From Microbacterium sp. AG1240 (GTDB lineage: Bacteria; Actinomycetota; Actinomycetes; Actinomycetales; Microbacteriaceae), in assembly GCF_003635115.1 (NCBI RefSeq), contig NZ_RBXJ01000002.1, forward strand, positions 186,001 to 250,000: a DNA stretch of 64,000 bases. Direction: 5' to 3'. This document shows, piece after piece, positions 16,408 to 25,067 of this stretch. Under the pieces are notes generated by a model. The model saw only the letters and a list, made by a program, of their open reading frames with translations, was not told the DNA's origin and ran no database searches. Both the position numbers and the translations under genes were made by a program. Each line of letters opens with the position of its first letter. Position 1 is the stretch's first letter.

Positions 16408-17889
16408 TCAGCGCCGCTGCACCTCGAGCGGCATCGTCGAGGTGTCGAGCAACGGGTTGTCGTCCTGGTGCGCGACGAGATCGCGGGCCTCGGCGGTGGT
16501 CTCGACCGTCGGCACCGATCCGAGGAGCGGCCGGCGGGCGGTCTCCCGCATCGACAGGAGGGCGACGAGCCCGAGTGCGGCGAAGAACATGATGTAGAAC
16601 GCCGGCATCAGGGTGTTGCCCGTCAGCTCGATGAGCCCCTGGCTGAACAGCGGGGTCGTGCCGCCGAACAGCGAGACCGACACGTTGTAGGCCACGGCCA
16701 TGGCCCCGAACCGTGAGGCGGTCGGGAACAGCGCGGGAAGCGCCGAGGCCGAGATCGCGACGAAGAACGCCACGGGGATCGCGGCGAGGGCGAGGGCGAT
16801 CATCACGGCCCACAGCTCGCCGATCTGCATGATGAGGAACGCGGGCACCATCAGCACGAGGGCCGACCCGGCAGCCAGCACGTAGACGGGTTTGCGTCCG
16901 ATCCGGTCGCTGAGGCGTCCGATGAAGGGCAGCGCCACCGACATAACGATCAGCACGGGCACGGTGGCGACCGCCGCGAACAGGTTCGAGACGCCGACCT
17001 CGCGTTCGAGATACGTGGGCATATAGCTCGTCAGCGCGTAGCCGGCGGAGTTCGTCGCCGCCACCAGCGCGATCGCGATCAGCAGCGACTTCCCGTGGTG
17101 GCGCACGATACCGACGAGGCCCTGGCGGGCGAAGGGCCCGTCCTCAGCGATCGTGGGGTCGGCCCCCTTCTCCTGCGCCAGCTCGAACGAGGGGGTCTCG
17201 GGGATCCGCAGGCGGAACCAGATGGCGACCGCGCCGAGCGGGATGGCGAGGAGGAACGGGATTCGCCATCCGTATTCGACCATGCCGTCCGGCCCGCTGA
17301 CGGAGGAGACGATCGCGGTCGTGATCGCCACCACGCTCGCGCCGGCGGCGAAGCCGATGTAGGAGCCGACGTCGAGCCACGACGACCAGAAGCCGCGGGA
17401 GCGGTCGGGCGAGAACTCCGACACGTAGGTCGTCGCGCCGGCGTACTCGCCACCGGTCGAGAAGCCCTGGATCATCTTCAGCAGGTACAGCGGCACGATG
17501 GCCCACAGCCCGATCTGGGTCGACGTGGGCAGCATCCCGATCAGGGCCGTGGCGAGGGCCATCATCGCCATCGTGAGGAAGAGCACCTTCTGGCGGCCGA
17601 TCCTGTCGCCGAGGGGGCCGAGCACGAATCCGCCGAACGGGCGGACGAGGAACGAGATGGCGAACCCGAGGAGGGTCACCAGCAGGCCCCAGGGCTCGGG
17701 CAGGTCGGAGGTGAAGACGACGGCCAGGGTGACCGCGAGGTACCCGTAGATGCCGAAGTCGAACCATTCCATGAAGTTGCCGACGACGGTGCCGCCGATG
17801 GCGGTGCGTACCTTCTTGCGGTCGACGACGATGACGTCGTCGACCTCCAGGCGGGGGGTGGACGGTGTGGGCGGTGTTGACTCGCTCAT
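16408..17889 (-). CDS. MFS metabolite:H+ symporter (ProP/KgtP-like)
   Basis: A 493-residue 12-helix transporter of the MHS family. Diagnostic motifs are GNFMEWFDFGIYGYLA in helix 1, FLVRPFGGFVLGPLGDRIGRQ around motif A, and GFSTGGEYAGATTYVSEFSP after helix 4. Relatives import proline, betaine, dicarboxylates or shikimate with protons; the substrate here cannot be read from sequence. The ATG at 17889 follows AAAGG by 8 nt. It stands alone in its transcription unit. Confidence 0.87.
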   Translation of the reverse strand: MSESTPPTPSTPRLEVDDVIVVDRKKVRTAIGGTVVGNFMEWFDFGIYGYLAVTLAVVFTSDLPEPWGLLVTLLGFAISFLVRPFGGFVLGPLGDRIGRQKVLFLTMAMMALATALIGMLPTSTQIGLWAIVPLYLLKMIQGFSTGGEYAGATTYVSEFSPDRSRGFWSSWLDVGSYIGFAAGASVVAITTAIVSSVSGPDGMVEYGWRIPFLLAIPLGAVAIWFRLRIPETPSFELAQEKGADPTIAEDGPFARQGLVGIVRHHGKSLLIAIALVAATNSAGYALTSYMPTYLEREVGVSNLFAAVATVPVLIVMSVALPFIGRLSDRIGRKPVYVLAAGSALVLMVPAFLIMQIGELWAVMIALALAAIPVAFFVAISASALPALFPTASRFGAMAVAYNVSVSLFGGTTPLFSQGLIELTGNTLMPAFYIMFFAALGLVALLSMRETARRPLLGSVPTVETTAEARDLVAHQDDNPLLDTSTMPLEVQRR

Positions 17890-18024
17890 CGGTCCAGCCT
17901 TTCGCGATAGCCCCGCCGGTTCCAATCGAGAGCGCGATGTGCGATGTCGGAGGGCATGCGGTATGGAGGTGGGGGTGCGGTCAAGCCCTGCGGGGGAGAG
18001 GATGCTGCGGCGTAGCGTCCAGGT

Positions 18025-19578
18025 ATGAGCGAGCTGACCGCGCCCACCGGGCGCGAACCCGAACTGCGAGCCGAACCGCGCGACGACGGGACGCCGCCGC
18101 GCGCGCTCGTCATCGGCGCCACCGGATACCTGGGCGGGCGCCTCGTGCCCCGTCTGCTCGAAGCGGGCTACACCGTGCGCGTGCTCGCCCGGCATGCGCC
18201 CCGGGTGGCCGCGTTCGAGTGGGGGTCGAGGGTCGAGGTCGTCGAGGGCGATGCGGGCGACGCCGGTGCGGTGGAGCGAGCAGTCGCCGACGTCGACGTC
18301 CTCTACTACCTCGTGCATTCGATGGCGGCCGGGAAGGACTTCGAAGACACCGACCGCGTCGCCGCGCAGACCGTCGCCGATGCGGCGGCCGCAGCATCCG
18401 TCGCGCGCATCGTGTACCTCGGCGGACTCCACCCCGACGACGCGCCGCTGTCGGCGCACCTGCGCTCGCGCGTCGAGGTGGGGGAGATCCTCCTCGCCAG
18501 CGGCGTGCCGACGCTCGTGCTGCAGGCCGGTGTCGTCATCGGCTCGGGGTCGGCGTCGTTCGAGATGGTGCGCCACCTCACCGACGTGCTGCCCTACATG
18601 CCGGCGCCCAAATGGGTGCGCAACCACATCCAGCCGATCGCGGTACGCGATGTGCTGCATTACCTCCTGGGCGCCGCGCGCGTCGACGCGGCCGTCAACC
18701 GCGCCGTCGACATCGGCGGGCCCGACGTCTTGCGCTACGGGCAGATGATGAACGGCTACGCGGTGGAGGCGGGGCTGCATCAACGCGCGATCGCCGCGCT
18801 CCCCGTGCTCACGCCGCGGCTGGCCTCGCACTGGGTGAACCTCGTGACGCCGATCCCGCGGGCGACCGCGCGGCCCCTCGTGGAGTCGCTGCAGAACGAG
18901 TGCGTGATGAAGGACCACGATGTCGACGCGCTGATCCCGCGCCCCGACGGCGGTCTCACGCCGTACCGTCGAGCGGTCGCTCTCGCGCTCGGGCGTGTGC
19001 AGGACGACACGATCGAGACCAGCTGGCAGGACGCCGAGGTCTCGGGCGTGCCGAGCGACCCGCTGCCCAGTGATCCCGAGTGGGCGGGGCGGATGGTCTT
19101 CGTCGACGCGCGGTCGGTGACGACGACGGCATCGCCCGAGCAGGTGTGGTCGGTGATCGCGGGAATCGGCGGGTCGAACGGGTGGTACTCCTCGAGACTG
19201 CTGTGGTCGATCCGCGGCCTGATGGATCGGGTCGTCGGCGGCGTCGGGCTCGCGCGCGGCCGCCGCAGCAGGGCGGTGCTCACGGCAGGGGACGCGCTGG
19301 ACTTCTGGCGCGTCGAGGCGATCGAGCCGGGGCATCTGCTGCGCCTGCGCGCCGAGATGAAGGTGCCGGGCCTGGCCTGGCTCGAGATGCGGGTGAGCCC
19401 CGACGGAGCCGGCGCCCGCTACGAGCAGCGCGCGGTGTTCTTCCCGAAGGGCCTCGCCGGACGCCTGTACTGGCTCGGGGTGCTGCCCTTCCACGGGCTG
19501 ATCTTCCCCGGCATGGCCGCCCGGATCACCGCGGCCGCCGTCGCGTCGGGCCAGCGGTCCGAGGGCGCCGCGTCGTAG
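18025..19578 (+). CDS. SDR-like NAD(P)-binding protein fused to DUF2867
   Basis: A 517-residue two-domain protein. Residues ~25-320 are an atypical short-chain dehydrogenase with the nucleotide loop GATGYLGGRLVPRLL and LYYLVHSM in place of the catalytic YxxxK. Residues ~350-505 are DUF2867, an SRPBCC-like domain (VWSVIAGIGGSNGWYSSRLLWSIRGLMDR). The same fusion is common in bacteria, and its substrate is unknown. TAGCGT ends 6 nt before the ATG, indicating a leaderless transcript. The stop lies 10 nt before the moaB-like start, so it may lead that operon. Confidence 0.83.
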   Translation: MSELTAPTGREPELRAEPRDDGTPPRALVIGATGYLGGRLVPRLLEAGYTVRVLARHAPRVAAFEWGSRVEVVEGDAGDAGAVERAVADVDVLYYLVHSMAAGKDFEDTDRVAAQTVADAAAAASVARIVYLGGLHPDDAPLSAHLRSRVEVGEILLASGVPTLVLQAGVVIGSGSASFEMVRHLTDVLPYMPAPKWVRNHIQPIAVRDVLHYLLGAARVDAAVNRAVDIGGPDVLRYGQMMNGYAVEAGLHQRAIAALPVLTPRLASHWVNLVTPIPRATARPLVESLQNECVMKDHDVDALIPRPDGGLTPYRRAVALALGRVQDDTIETSWQDAEVSGVPSDPLPSDPEWAGRMVFVDARSVTTTASPEQVWSVIAGIGGSNGWYSSRLLWSIRGLMDRVVGGVGLARGRRSRAVLTAGDALDFWRVEAIEPGHLLRLRAEMKVPGLAWLEMRVSPDGAGARYEQRAVFFPKGLAGRLYWLGVLPFHGLIFPGMAARITAAAVASGQRSEGAAS

Positions 19579-19588
19579 GGTGAGCAGC

Positions 19589-20074
19589 ATGCAACGCACT
19601 GCCGCCGTGATCACGGTGTCCGACAGATCGGCGACCGGCGAACGCCCCGATGCGAGCGGACCGGTCGCCGTCGAAGCGCTCCGTGAGGCGGGCTTCACGT
19701 GCGAGGAGGCGACCGTGGTCGCCGACGGCGTCGACAGCGTCGAGGCGGGCCTGCGGGCCGCCATCGACGCGGGAGCGCGGCTGATCGTCACCACCGGCGG
19801 CACCGGTGTCGGTCCGCGCGACCTCACGCCCGAGGGCACGCGCCGGGTCGTGACCCGGGAGCTCCCCGGGATCGCCGAGGAACTGCGTCGTCGCAGCACG
19901 ACCGAGAAGCCCGCGGGGATGCTCTCGCGCGGCGTCGCCGGTGTCGTCGACGGATCGGGGGCGCTCGTGGTGAACCTTCCGGGCTCGCCCCGCGCCGTGG
20001 CGTCGGGCATCCCGGTGATCGCGTCGATCGCCGGGCACGTGATCGACCAGCTCGGCGGATCGGACCACTCGTGA
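19589..20074 (+). CDS. moaB: Molybdenum cofactor protein MoaB/Mog
   Basis: A 161-residue MoaB/Mog-type protein: AVITVSDRSATGE at the start, IVTTGGTGVGPRDLTPEGT as the molybdopterin-binding loop, and LPGSPRAV near the end. It adenylylates molybdopterin before molybdate insertion by MoeA. I prefer ATG 19589, about 8 nt after AGGG, to a GTG at 19580. The stop overlaps the moaE start by 4 nt (GTGA). Mog and MoaB cannot be told apart here. Confidence 0.88.
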   Translation: MQRTAAVITVSDRSATGERPDASGPVAVEALREAGFTCEEATVVADGVDSVEAGLRAAIDAGARLIVTTGGTGVGPRDLTPEGTRRVVTRELPGIAEELRRRSTTEKPAGMLSRGVAGVVDGSGALVVNLPGSPRAVASGIPVIASIAGHVIDQLGGSDHS

Positions 20075-20499
20075 GCGCCGTGCGCCTGGCCGCGCTCTCC
20101 GACCGACCCCTCGATCTCGACGCGCACCTCGCGGCCGTCGACGATGCGACCGCCGGGGCGGTGACGACCTTCATCGGTCGCGTGCGCGATCACGACCCCG
20201 ACGCCTCGGCCGAGGTCGTCGCGCTGGAGTACTCCGCGCACCCCGACGCCGAGGCGACCCTGCACGGCATCGCCGAGCGCGCTGCGGCCGGCACCGACGC
20301 GATCGTCGCGGTCAGCCACCGCACCGGGCGGCTCGGTGTGGGAGACGCGGCCGTCGTCATCGCGGTGGCCTCGGGCCACCGCGCCGAGGCGTTCGAGGTG
20401 TGCCGCGCGGTCATCGAGGCCATCAAGCTCGAGCTGCCGGTCTGGAAACGCCAGGTGGAGGCCGACGGCACCACGGCGTGGAAGGGCCTCGGGGGCTAG
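20071..20499 (+). CDS. moaE: Molybdopterin synthase large subunit MoaE
   Basis: A 142-residue MoaE. Key segments are AGAVTTFIGRVRDHDP, ALEYSAHPDAE, VSHRTGRLGVGDAAVVIAV, and the catalytic-lysine region ELPVWKRQVEADGTTAW. It converts precursor Z (cPMP) to molybdopterin using the thiocarboxylate of MoaD, whose gene lies convergently 120 nt away. GTG 20071 overlaps the moaB stop. The 119 nt after the stop are G+C-rich with short repeats and no clear terminator. Confidence 0.93.
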   Translation: MSAVRLAALSDRPLDLDAHLAAVDDATAGAVTTFIGRVRDHDPDASAEVVALEYSAHPDAEATLHGIAERAAAGTDAIVAVSHRTGRLGVGDAAVVIAVASGHRAEAFEVCRAVIEAIKLELPVWKRQVEADGTTAWKGLGG

Positions 20500-20618
20500 C
20501 TCGCCCGCCGGGCTCGGCCGCTCGAGACGCGGGGGATCGCGCGAGGTGCGGGCTGTGGCGCGGGGATCGCCCGCGTGTGGGCCGATTGCCCGCGTGCGGG
20601 GGCGCGGGCGGGGGCGGC

Positions 20619-20855
20619 TCAGCCGCCGGCGAACGGCGGCAGCACGTCGACGAGCGTCGCGCCGACGAGCGTCGCGTCGGTGTCGGTGCGCACGCCGTCG
20701 ACGAGCACCGCGCACCGCGGCAGGATCTCGCCGAGGTCGGGGTGCTCTCCGACGATCGCCGCGCGCAGGGCGGCGAGGGATGCTTCGGAGCGGTTCTCCT
20801 CGTCGACGCCGGCACGCTCGGCGGCCGCGGCGAAATACCTCACGCGCACGCTCAT
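20619..20855 (-). CDS. moaD: Molybdopterin synthase sulfur carrier MoaD
   Basis: A 78-residue ubiquitin-fold protein ending in PPFAGG; the terminal Gly-Gly is the site that MoeB adenylylates and that is then thiocarboxylated. RYFAAAAERAGVDEE is typical of MoaD. It is last in the moeB-moeA-moaC-moaD operon and overlaps moaC by 4 nt. Confidence 0.92.
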   Translation of the reverse strand: MSVRVRYFAAAAERAGVDEENRSEASLAALRAAIVGEHPDLGEILPRCAVLVDGVRTDTDATLVGATLVDVLPPFAGG

Positions 20856-21322
20856 TCGGGGCGCGTCCAGTCTCCGGAGCGGCCCCCGGCCTTCGCCGTG
20901 ATGCGCACGTTCTCGATCACGGTGGCGCGGTCCATGCCCTTGATCATGTCGACGATCGCGAGGGCGGCGACCGAGACCGCGGTCAGCGCCTCCATCTCGA
21001 TGCCGGTGCGGTCGGCGGTGCCGACGGTGGCCTCGATCTCGACGCCCCCGTCGGTCACGACGAGGTCGACGGATGCTGCGTGCACCCCGATGACGTGGGC
21101 CAGGGGCAGGAGGGCGGGGGTGGCCTTGGCGGCCTGGACGCCGGCGATGCGGGCCACGGCGAGGACGTCGCCCTTCGGGGCGGTGCCGTCGCGGAGCGCG
21201 GCGATCACCTCGGGGGAGCAGCGGACGAAGCCCCGCGCGGTGGCCGACCGGACGGTCGGCTGCTTCGCGGTGACGTCGACCATGCGGGCGTGGCCGGCAG
21301 CGTCGAGGTGGGTGAAGCTCAT
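20852..21322 (-). CDS. moaC: Cyclic pyranopterin monophosphate synthase MoaC
   Basis: A 156-residue MoaC. The family signatures HLDAAGHARMVDVTAK, the KGDVLAVARIAGVQAAK region and LLPLAHVIGVHA are present, as is EMEALTAVSVAALAIVDMIK. With MoaA (encoded at 29506) it turns GTP into cPMP. It overlaps moeA upstream and moaD downstream by 4 nt each. Confidence 0.94.
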   Translation of the reverse strand: MSFTHLDAAGHARMVDVTAKQPTVRSATARGFVRCSPEVIAALRDGTAPKGDVLAVARIAGVQAAKATPALLPLAHVIGVHAASVDLVVTDGGVEIEATVGTADRTGIEMEALTAVSVAALAIVDMIKGMDRATVIENVRITAKAGGRSGDWTRPE

Positions 21323-22578
21323 CCCACCAGTATGACGTCGAGCGGATCGCCCTCGGCGACCTCCGCGACCTCGGCGGGCACGATCGCGAAGGCCTGGGCC
21401 TGGGCGAGACCTCCCGCCAGGTGCGACCCCGAGCCCCCCGCGGTGGCGGGGCGCACGGTGCCCGCGGCCAGGTCGACGACGGCGGGGAGATACTGCCGCC
21501 GCGCCGGCGGTGTGCGCCAGCTCTCCGCCGCCCGCAGCCGCACCGCGGGGCGGGCGATGTCGGCGCGTCCCTGCAGGTGCAGGAGCGCGGGACGAACGAA
21601 GACCTCGAACGACACCGCGACGCTGACGGGGTTGCCGGGGAGGCCGAAGACGAGGGTGCCGCTCGGGAGGGTGCCGAAGGCCTGCGGCTTGCCCGGCTGC
21701 ATCGCGACCGCGGCGAACTCGATCCCGCTCCGGCCCGCACCCTCCGCCGAGAAGGCTCCGCGCACGGGCTCGTACGCTCCCGCGCTCACTCCGCCGGTGA
21801 ACACGATGACGTCGGCGCCCTCGGCCTCCGCGTCCCGGGTCACGCGCGCCACCTCGGCCGGGTCGTCGCCCACCCGGTGGAGCCCGATGAGCTCGGCGTC
21901 GGCTCCGACGAGCAGGGCCGCCAGCAGCGGACCGTTCGAGTCGGGGATGCTGCCGCGTCGTCCGTCGGCGCCGGGTGCGGTCAGTTCGCTGCCCGTCGAC
22001 ACGACGACCACGCGAGGAGCGCGAGAGACCCGCACCTCACCGACGCCGGCGGCGACGGCGGCCGCGATCTGGAAGGCCCCGAGCCGCACGCCCGGTGCCA
22101 TGACCTCGTCGCCCGCGTGCAGGTCGCCGCCGCGGCGTCGCACGAAGAGACCGGTCTCGCGAGGAGCGCGCTCGATCACCACGTCGTCGAGTCCCGCGGC
22201 GAGGCCTCCCGCGGTGTCCTCGAACGGCACGATGACGTCGGCGTCGCCCGGAACCGGGGATCCCGTCATGATCCGCGCCGCCTCGCCGGGCCCGAGGGCG
22301 GGGTCGAGGGAGGTGCCGGCGGGGAGGTCGGCGACCACCCGCAGCGTCACCGGCGCGTCGGGCGCCGCATCCGCGACGTCGTCGAAGCGCACGGCGAACC
22401 CGTCCATGGCGGAGTTGTCGAACAGGGGGATGTCGCCCGCGGCGATCACGGGGTCGGCGAGCGTGCGTCCGAGCGCCGCGGTGACGGGGAGCACCTCGAC
22501 CGGCAGGGGGCGGACGGCGGCGAGGATGCGCCCGAGCTGCTCCTCGACGCTGCGCAGCCCCGGGCGTGCGCCGCTCAC
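21319..22578 (-). CDS. moeA: Molybdopterin molybdenumtransferase MoeA
   Basis: A 419-residue MoeA. Landmarks are IPLFDNSAMDGFAVR near residue 60, RIMTGSPVPGDADVIVPFE, VVVVSTGSELT in the MoaB-like domain 3, FTGGVSAGAYEPVR and FGLPGNPVSVAVSF. It inserts molybdate into adenylylated molybdopterin. GTG 22578 overlaps the moeB stop by 4 nt. Confidence 0.94.
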   Translation of the reverse strand: MSGARPGLRSVEEQLGRILAAVRPLPVEVLPVTAALGRTLADPVIAAGDIPLFDNSAMDGFAVRFDDVADAAPDAPVTLRVVADLPAGTSLDPALGPGEAARIMTGSPVPGDADVIVPFEDTAGGLAAGLDDVVIERAPRETGLFVRRRGGDLHAGDEVMAPGVRLGAFQIAAAVAAGVGEVRVSRAPRVVVVSTGSELTAPGADGRRGSIPDSNGPLLAALLVGADAELIGLHRVGDDPAEVARVTRDAEAEGADVIVFTGGVSAGAYEPVRGAFSAEGAGRSGIEFAAVAMQPGKPQAFGTLPSGTLVFGLPGNPVSVAVSFEVFVRPALLHLQGRADIARPAVRLRAAESWRTPPARRQYLPAVVDLAAGTVRPATAGGSGSHLAGGLAQAQAFAIVPAEVAEVAEGDPLDVILVG

Positions 22579-23354
22579 GCGGGCACCGCCGATGCGCGCG
22601 CGAGGAGGGGCACTTCGCTCTGGCGGCCTCGGAGCGCGTCGATCACCACGACGCGACCGAGGAGGGGGTCGCCGGCCCCGGTGATCAGTTTCACGGCCTC
22701 GGTGGCGAGGATGCCGCCGATCTGCAGGCAGAGCGAGCCGAGCACCCCGACCTGCTCGCACGTGGGCGGCTCGCCCGTGCTGTCGGCCGGGTAGAGGTCG
22801 TGGAGCGAGATCGGCGCGACGCCGGCCGGCGGCCGCGACCAGAACACGGTGGCTTGGCCGGCGAACTCCTGCACCGCGCCCCAGACGACGGGGATGCCGA
22901 GGGCGTCGGCTCCGGCGGCGACCGCCTCGCGCGTGCCGAAGGTGTCGCTCCCGTCGACGACGAGGTGCGCGCCCTCGAGCAGGCGCACGGCGTTGTCGGC
23001 GTCGAGTCGCTCGGCGCGGGCGATCACCCGGGTGGTCGGCGAGAGGTCGGCCGCGGCGCGGACGGCCGAGTCGACCTTCGGGCGGTCGAGATCGCCCAGC
23101 CGGTGCAGCACCTGCCGCTGCAGGTTCGAGCCGTCGACCACGTCGTCGTCGATCACGACGATCTCGCCGACGCCCGCCGCGGCCAGAGCGAGGATCACGG
23201 GTGACCCGAGCCCGCCGGCGCCGATCACCGCCACCCGGGCGGCGGCGAGGCGGCGCTGGCCCTCGTTGCCGATGCCGGCGAGCACCGCGTGACGGGCCGT
23301 GCGGATGAGTTCAGTGGGTGCGAGGGCGTCGATCGGCTCGACCAGCGGTTGCAT
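22575..23354 (-). CDS. moeB: MoaD-activating adenylyltransferase MoeB/ThiF-like
   Basis: A 259-residue E1-like enzyme with the ATP loop VIGAGGLGSPVILALAAAGV, the Arg finger SNLQRQVLH, DGSDTFGTR and the conserved Cys of PTCEQVGVLG. It adenylylates the C-terminal Gly of MoaD. The two CxxC zinc pairs of classic MoeB are not visible and there is no rhodanese domain. It is first in the operon. TAGCCT ends 6 nt before the ATG and overlaps the cydC stop codon, so the mRNA is probably leaderless. Confidence 0.87.
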   Translation of the reverse strand: MQPLVEPIDALAPTELIRTARHAVLAGIGNEGQRRLAAARVAVIGAGGLGSPVILALAAAGVGEIVVIDDDVVDGSNLQRQVLHRLGDLDRPKVDSAVRAAADLSPTTRVIARAERLDADNAVRLLEGAHLVVDGSDTFGTREAVAAGADALGIPVVWGAVQEFAGQATVFWSRPPAGVAPISLHDLYPADSTGEPPTCEQVGVLGSLCLQIGGILATEAVKLITGAGDPLLGRVVVIDALRGRQSEVPLLARASAVPA

Positions 23355-23363
23355 GCCCTCAGG

Positions 23364-25067
23364 CTACGCGGGGTGCGAGACGATGCGCCCGTTCTCGATG
23401 CGAAGGGTGCGGTCCACGAGCGCGGCGGGCACATCGACGTGCGAGACGAGCACGACCGCGCGGTCGTCGGGCACCGCGGTGAGGAGGTCGGCGAGCAGGG
23501 CGTCGGATGCTGCGGGGTCGACCCCCGCGGTCGGCTCGTCGAGCACCAGCACGGGGAAGTCGTGCAGAAGCGCGCGCGCGAGAGCGATGCGCTGCGCCTG
23601 CCCGCCGGAGACGAGGGAGCCGCGCTCGCCGACCGCGACATCGAGCCCCCCGCGGCCGGCCGCCCAGTCGGCGAGGCCGACGCGCTCGAGGACGGCCTCG
23701 AGCTCGGCGTCGGTCGCGGTATCGCGGGCGAAGAGCAGGTTCTGCCGCAGCGACTCGTCGAAGAGGAACGGCTGCTGCTCGACGAGCCCGACGGTCAGGC
23801 GCAGGTCGTCGCCCGAGAGATCGCGCGCCTCGACGCCCCCGATCCGGTACGAGCCCGTGTAGTCGAGGAAGCGCACCAGCACGTGCGCGAGGGTGGTCTT
23901 GCCCGCCCCGCTCGGTCCGGTCACCATCACGCGCTCGCCCGCTCCGACCCGCAGCGTCACGTCGTCGAGGCGGCCGGGGTCGTCGACGCCGGCGCCGCGA
24001 CGCGGCCACGATGCTCCGACGCCGCGCAGGTCGAGCCCGCTCCCGTCGGGGCCGACGAGAGGCGCAGCCCGGCCGGTGGCGACGGGTTCGTCGCGGGGGA
24101 GCCCGGCGGGAACCTCGGCGGGCACGGTCTCGGCGATCCGGGTGGCTGCCGCGCGCACCTGTCGCCACGAGGCGAGGGCGAGGGGCACGGGGCCGAACAC
24201 CTCGAAGACGGCCATCGGCAGCAGCACGACGATCGCCAGCGCCGGGCCGGTCAGCGTGCCATCGACCACACCGGGGGCGGCGACCGCGAGCGCGAGCAGC
24301 GAGGCGGCGCCGGCCAGCAGCGACACCGCGCCGGCGGTGAGGCCCTGCGCGACACCGCGGCGCACCACGGCGCGGCGCAGGCGCTCGTCGGCCCGCCGCA
24401 CGCGGTCGTGCGCCGCATCCACCGCTCCGAAAGCGGTGAGCACGTCGATCGAGGTCAGCAGGTCGAGCAGGGCGTCGGAGACCTCCGACCGCAGCGGCGA
24501 GATCGCGCGCTCGGCGCGTCCGCCGGCGGCCCACCCGACCCACACGGCGAGAGCGAACGCCGTGGCGAGGCTCAGCGCGACCACGAGGGCGGCGCTCCAC
24601 GAGACGAAGGCGAGGAAGACGACGCTCCCGAGGGCCGCGAGCCCCGCGACGGCGAGCGGCTGCACCACGCGCAGCGGAAGGTTCTGCAGCTCGTCGACGT
24701 CGTCGACCAGGTTCGACAGCAGCACCCCGCGGCGCGCGCGGCCGAGACCGTCGGGGGCGAGCGGCACGATCTCGCGCACCAGTCCCGCCCGCACGGTGGC
24801 GAGCTGATCGAGCGCGGCGTCGTGGCCGGCGAGCCGCTCCAGGTAGCGGAAGACACCGCGCCCCACGGCGAACGCCCGCACCGCGACGACGGCGGCCGAG
24901 AGGTAGAGGAGCGCGGGCTGCTCGGCGGCCCGGGCGATCAGCCACGCGCTCGCCGCGAGCAGCGCGATGGCGCTGACGGCGGTGCCGACACCGGCGAGCA
25001 CACCCGGGGCGAAGCGGCGGGCCGACGGCTGCGCCGCCCGCAGCACCGCTCTCACACGCCCGTTCAC
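23364..25067 (-). CDS. cydC: Thiol reductant ABC exporter subunit CydC
   Basis: A 567-residue fused membrane/ATPase half-transporter. The N-terminal ~300 residues hold six helices; the ATPase has Walker A GPSGAGKTT, signature VSGGQAQRIALARALL and Walker B VLVLDEPTAG. With CydD it exports cysteine/glutathione (established for E. coli), needed to assemble cytochrome bd. GTG 25067 overlaps the cydD stop by 4 nt. It is last in cydABDC. Confidence 0.92.
   Translation of the reverse strand: MNGRVRAVLRAAQPSARRFAPGVLAGVGTAVSAIALLAASAWLIARAAEQPALLYLSAAVVAVRAFAVGRGVFRYLERLAGHDAALDQLATVRAGLVREIVPLAPDGLGRARRGVLLSNLVDDVDELQNLPLRVVQPLAVAGLAALGSVVFLAFVSWSAALVVALSLATAFALAVWVGWAAGGRAERAISPLRSEVSDALLDLLTSIDVLTAFGAVDAAHDRVRRADERLRRAVVRRGVAQGLTAGAVSLLAGAASLLALAVAAPGVVDGTLTGPALAIVVLLPMAVFEVFGPVPLALASWRQVRAAATRIAETVPAEVPAGLPRDEPVATGRAAPLVGPDGSGLDLRGVGASWPRRGAGVDDPGRLDDVTLRVGAGERVMVTGPSGAGKTTLAHVLVRFLDYTGSYRIGGVEARDLSGDDLRLTVGLVEQQPFLFDESLRQNLLFARDTATDAELEAVLERVGLADWAAGRGGLDVAVGERGSLVSGGQAQRIALARALLHDFPVLVLDEPTAGVDPAASDALLADLLTAVPDDRAVVLVSHVDVPAALVDRTLRIENGRIVSHPA

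Noticed and set aside
20500..20618. Possible tandem repeat or small RNA between moaE and moaD
   Set aside because: Short similar words (GCCCGCGTG) recur, but without regular period or a convincing hairpin.
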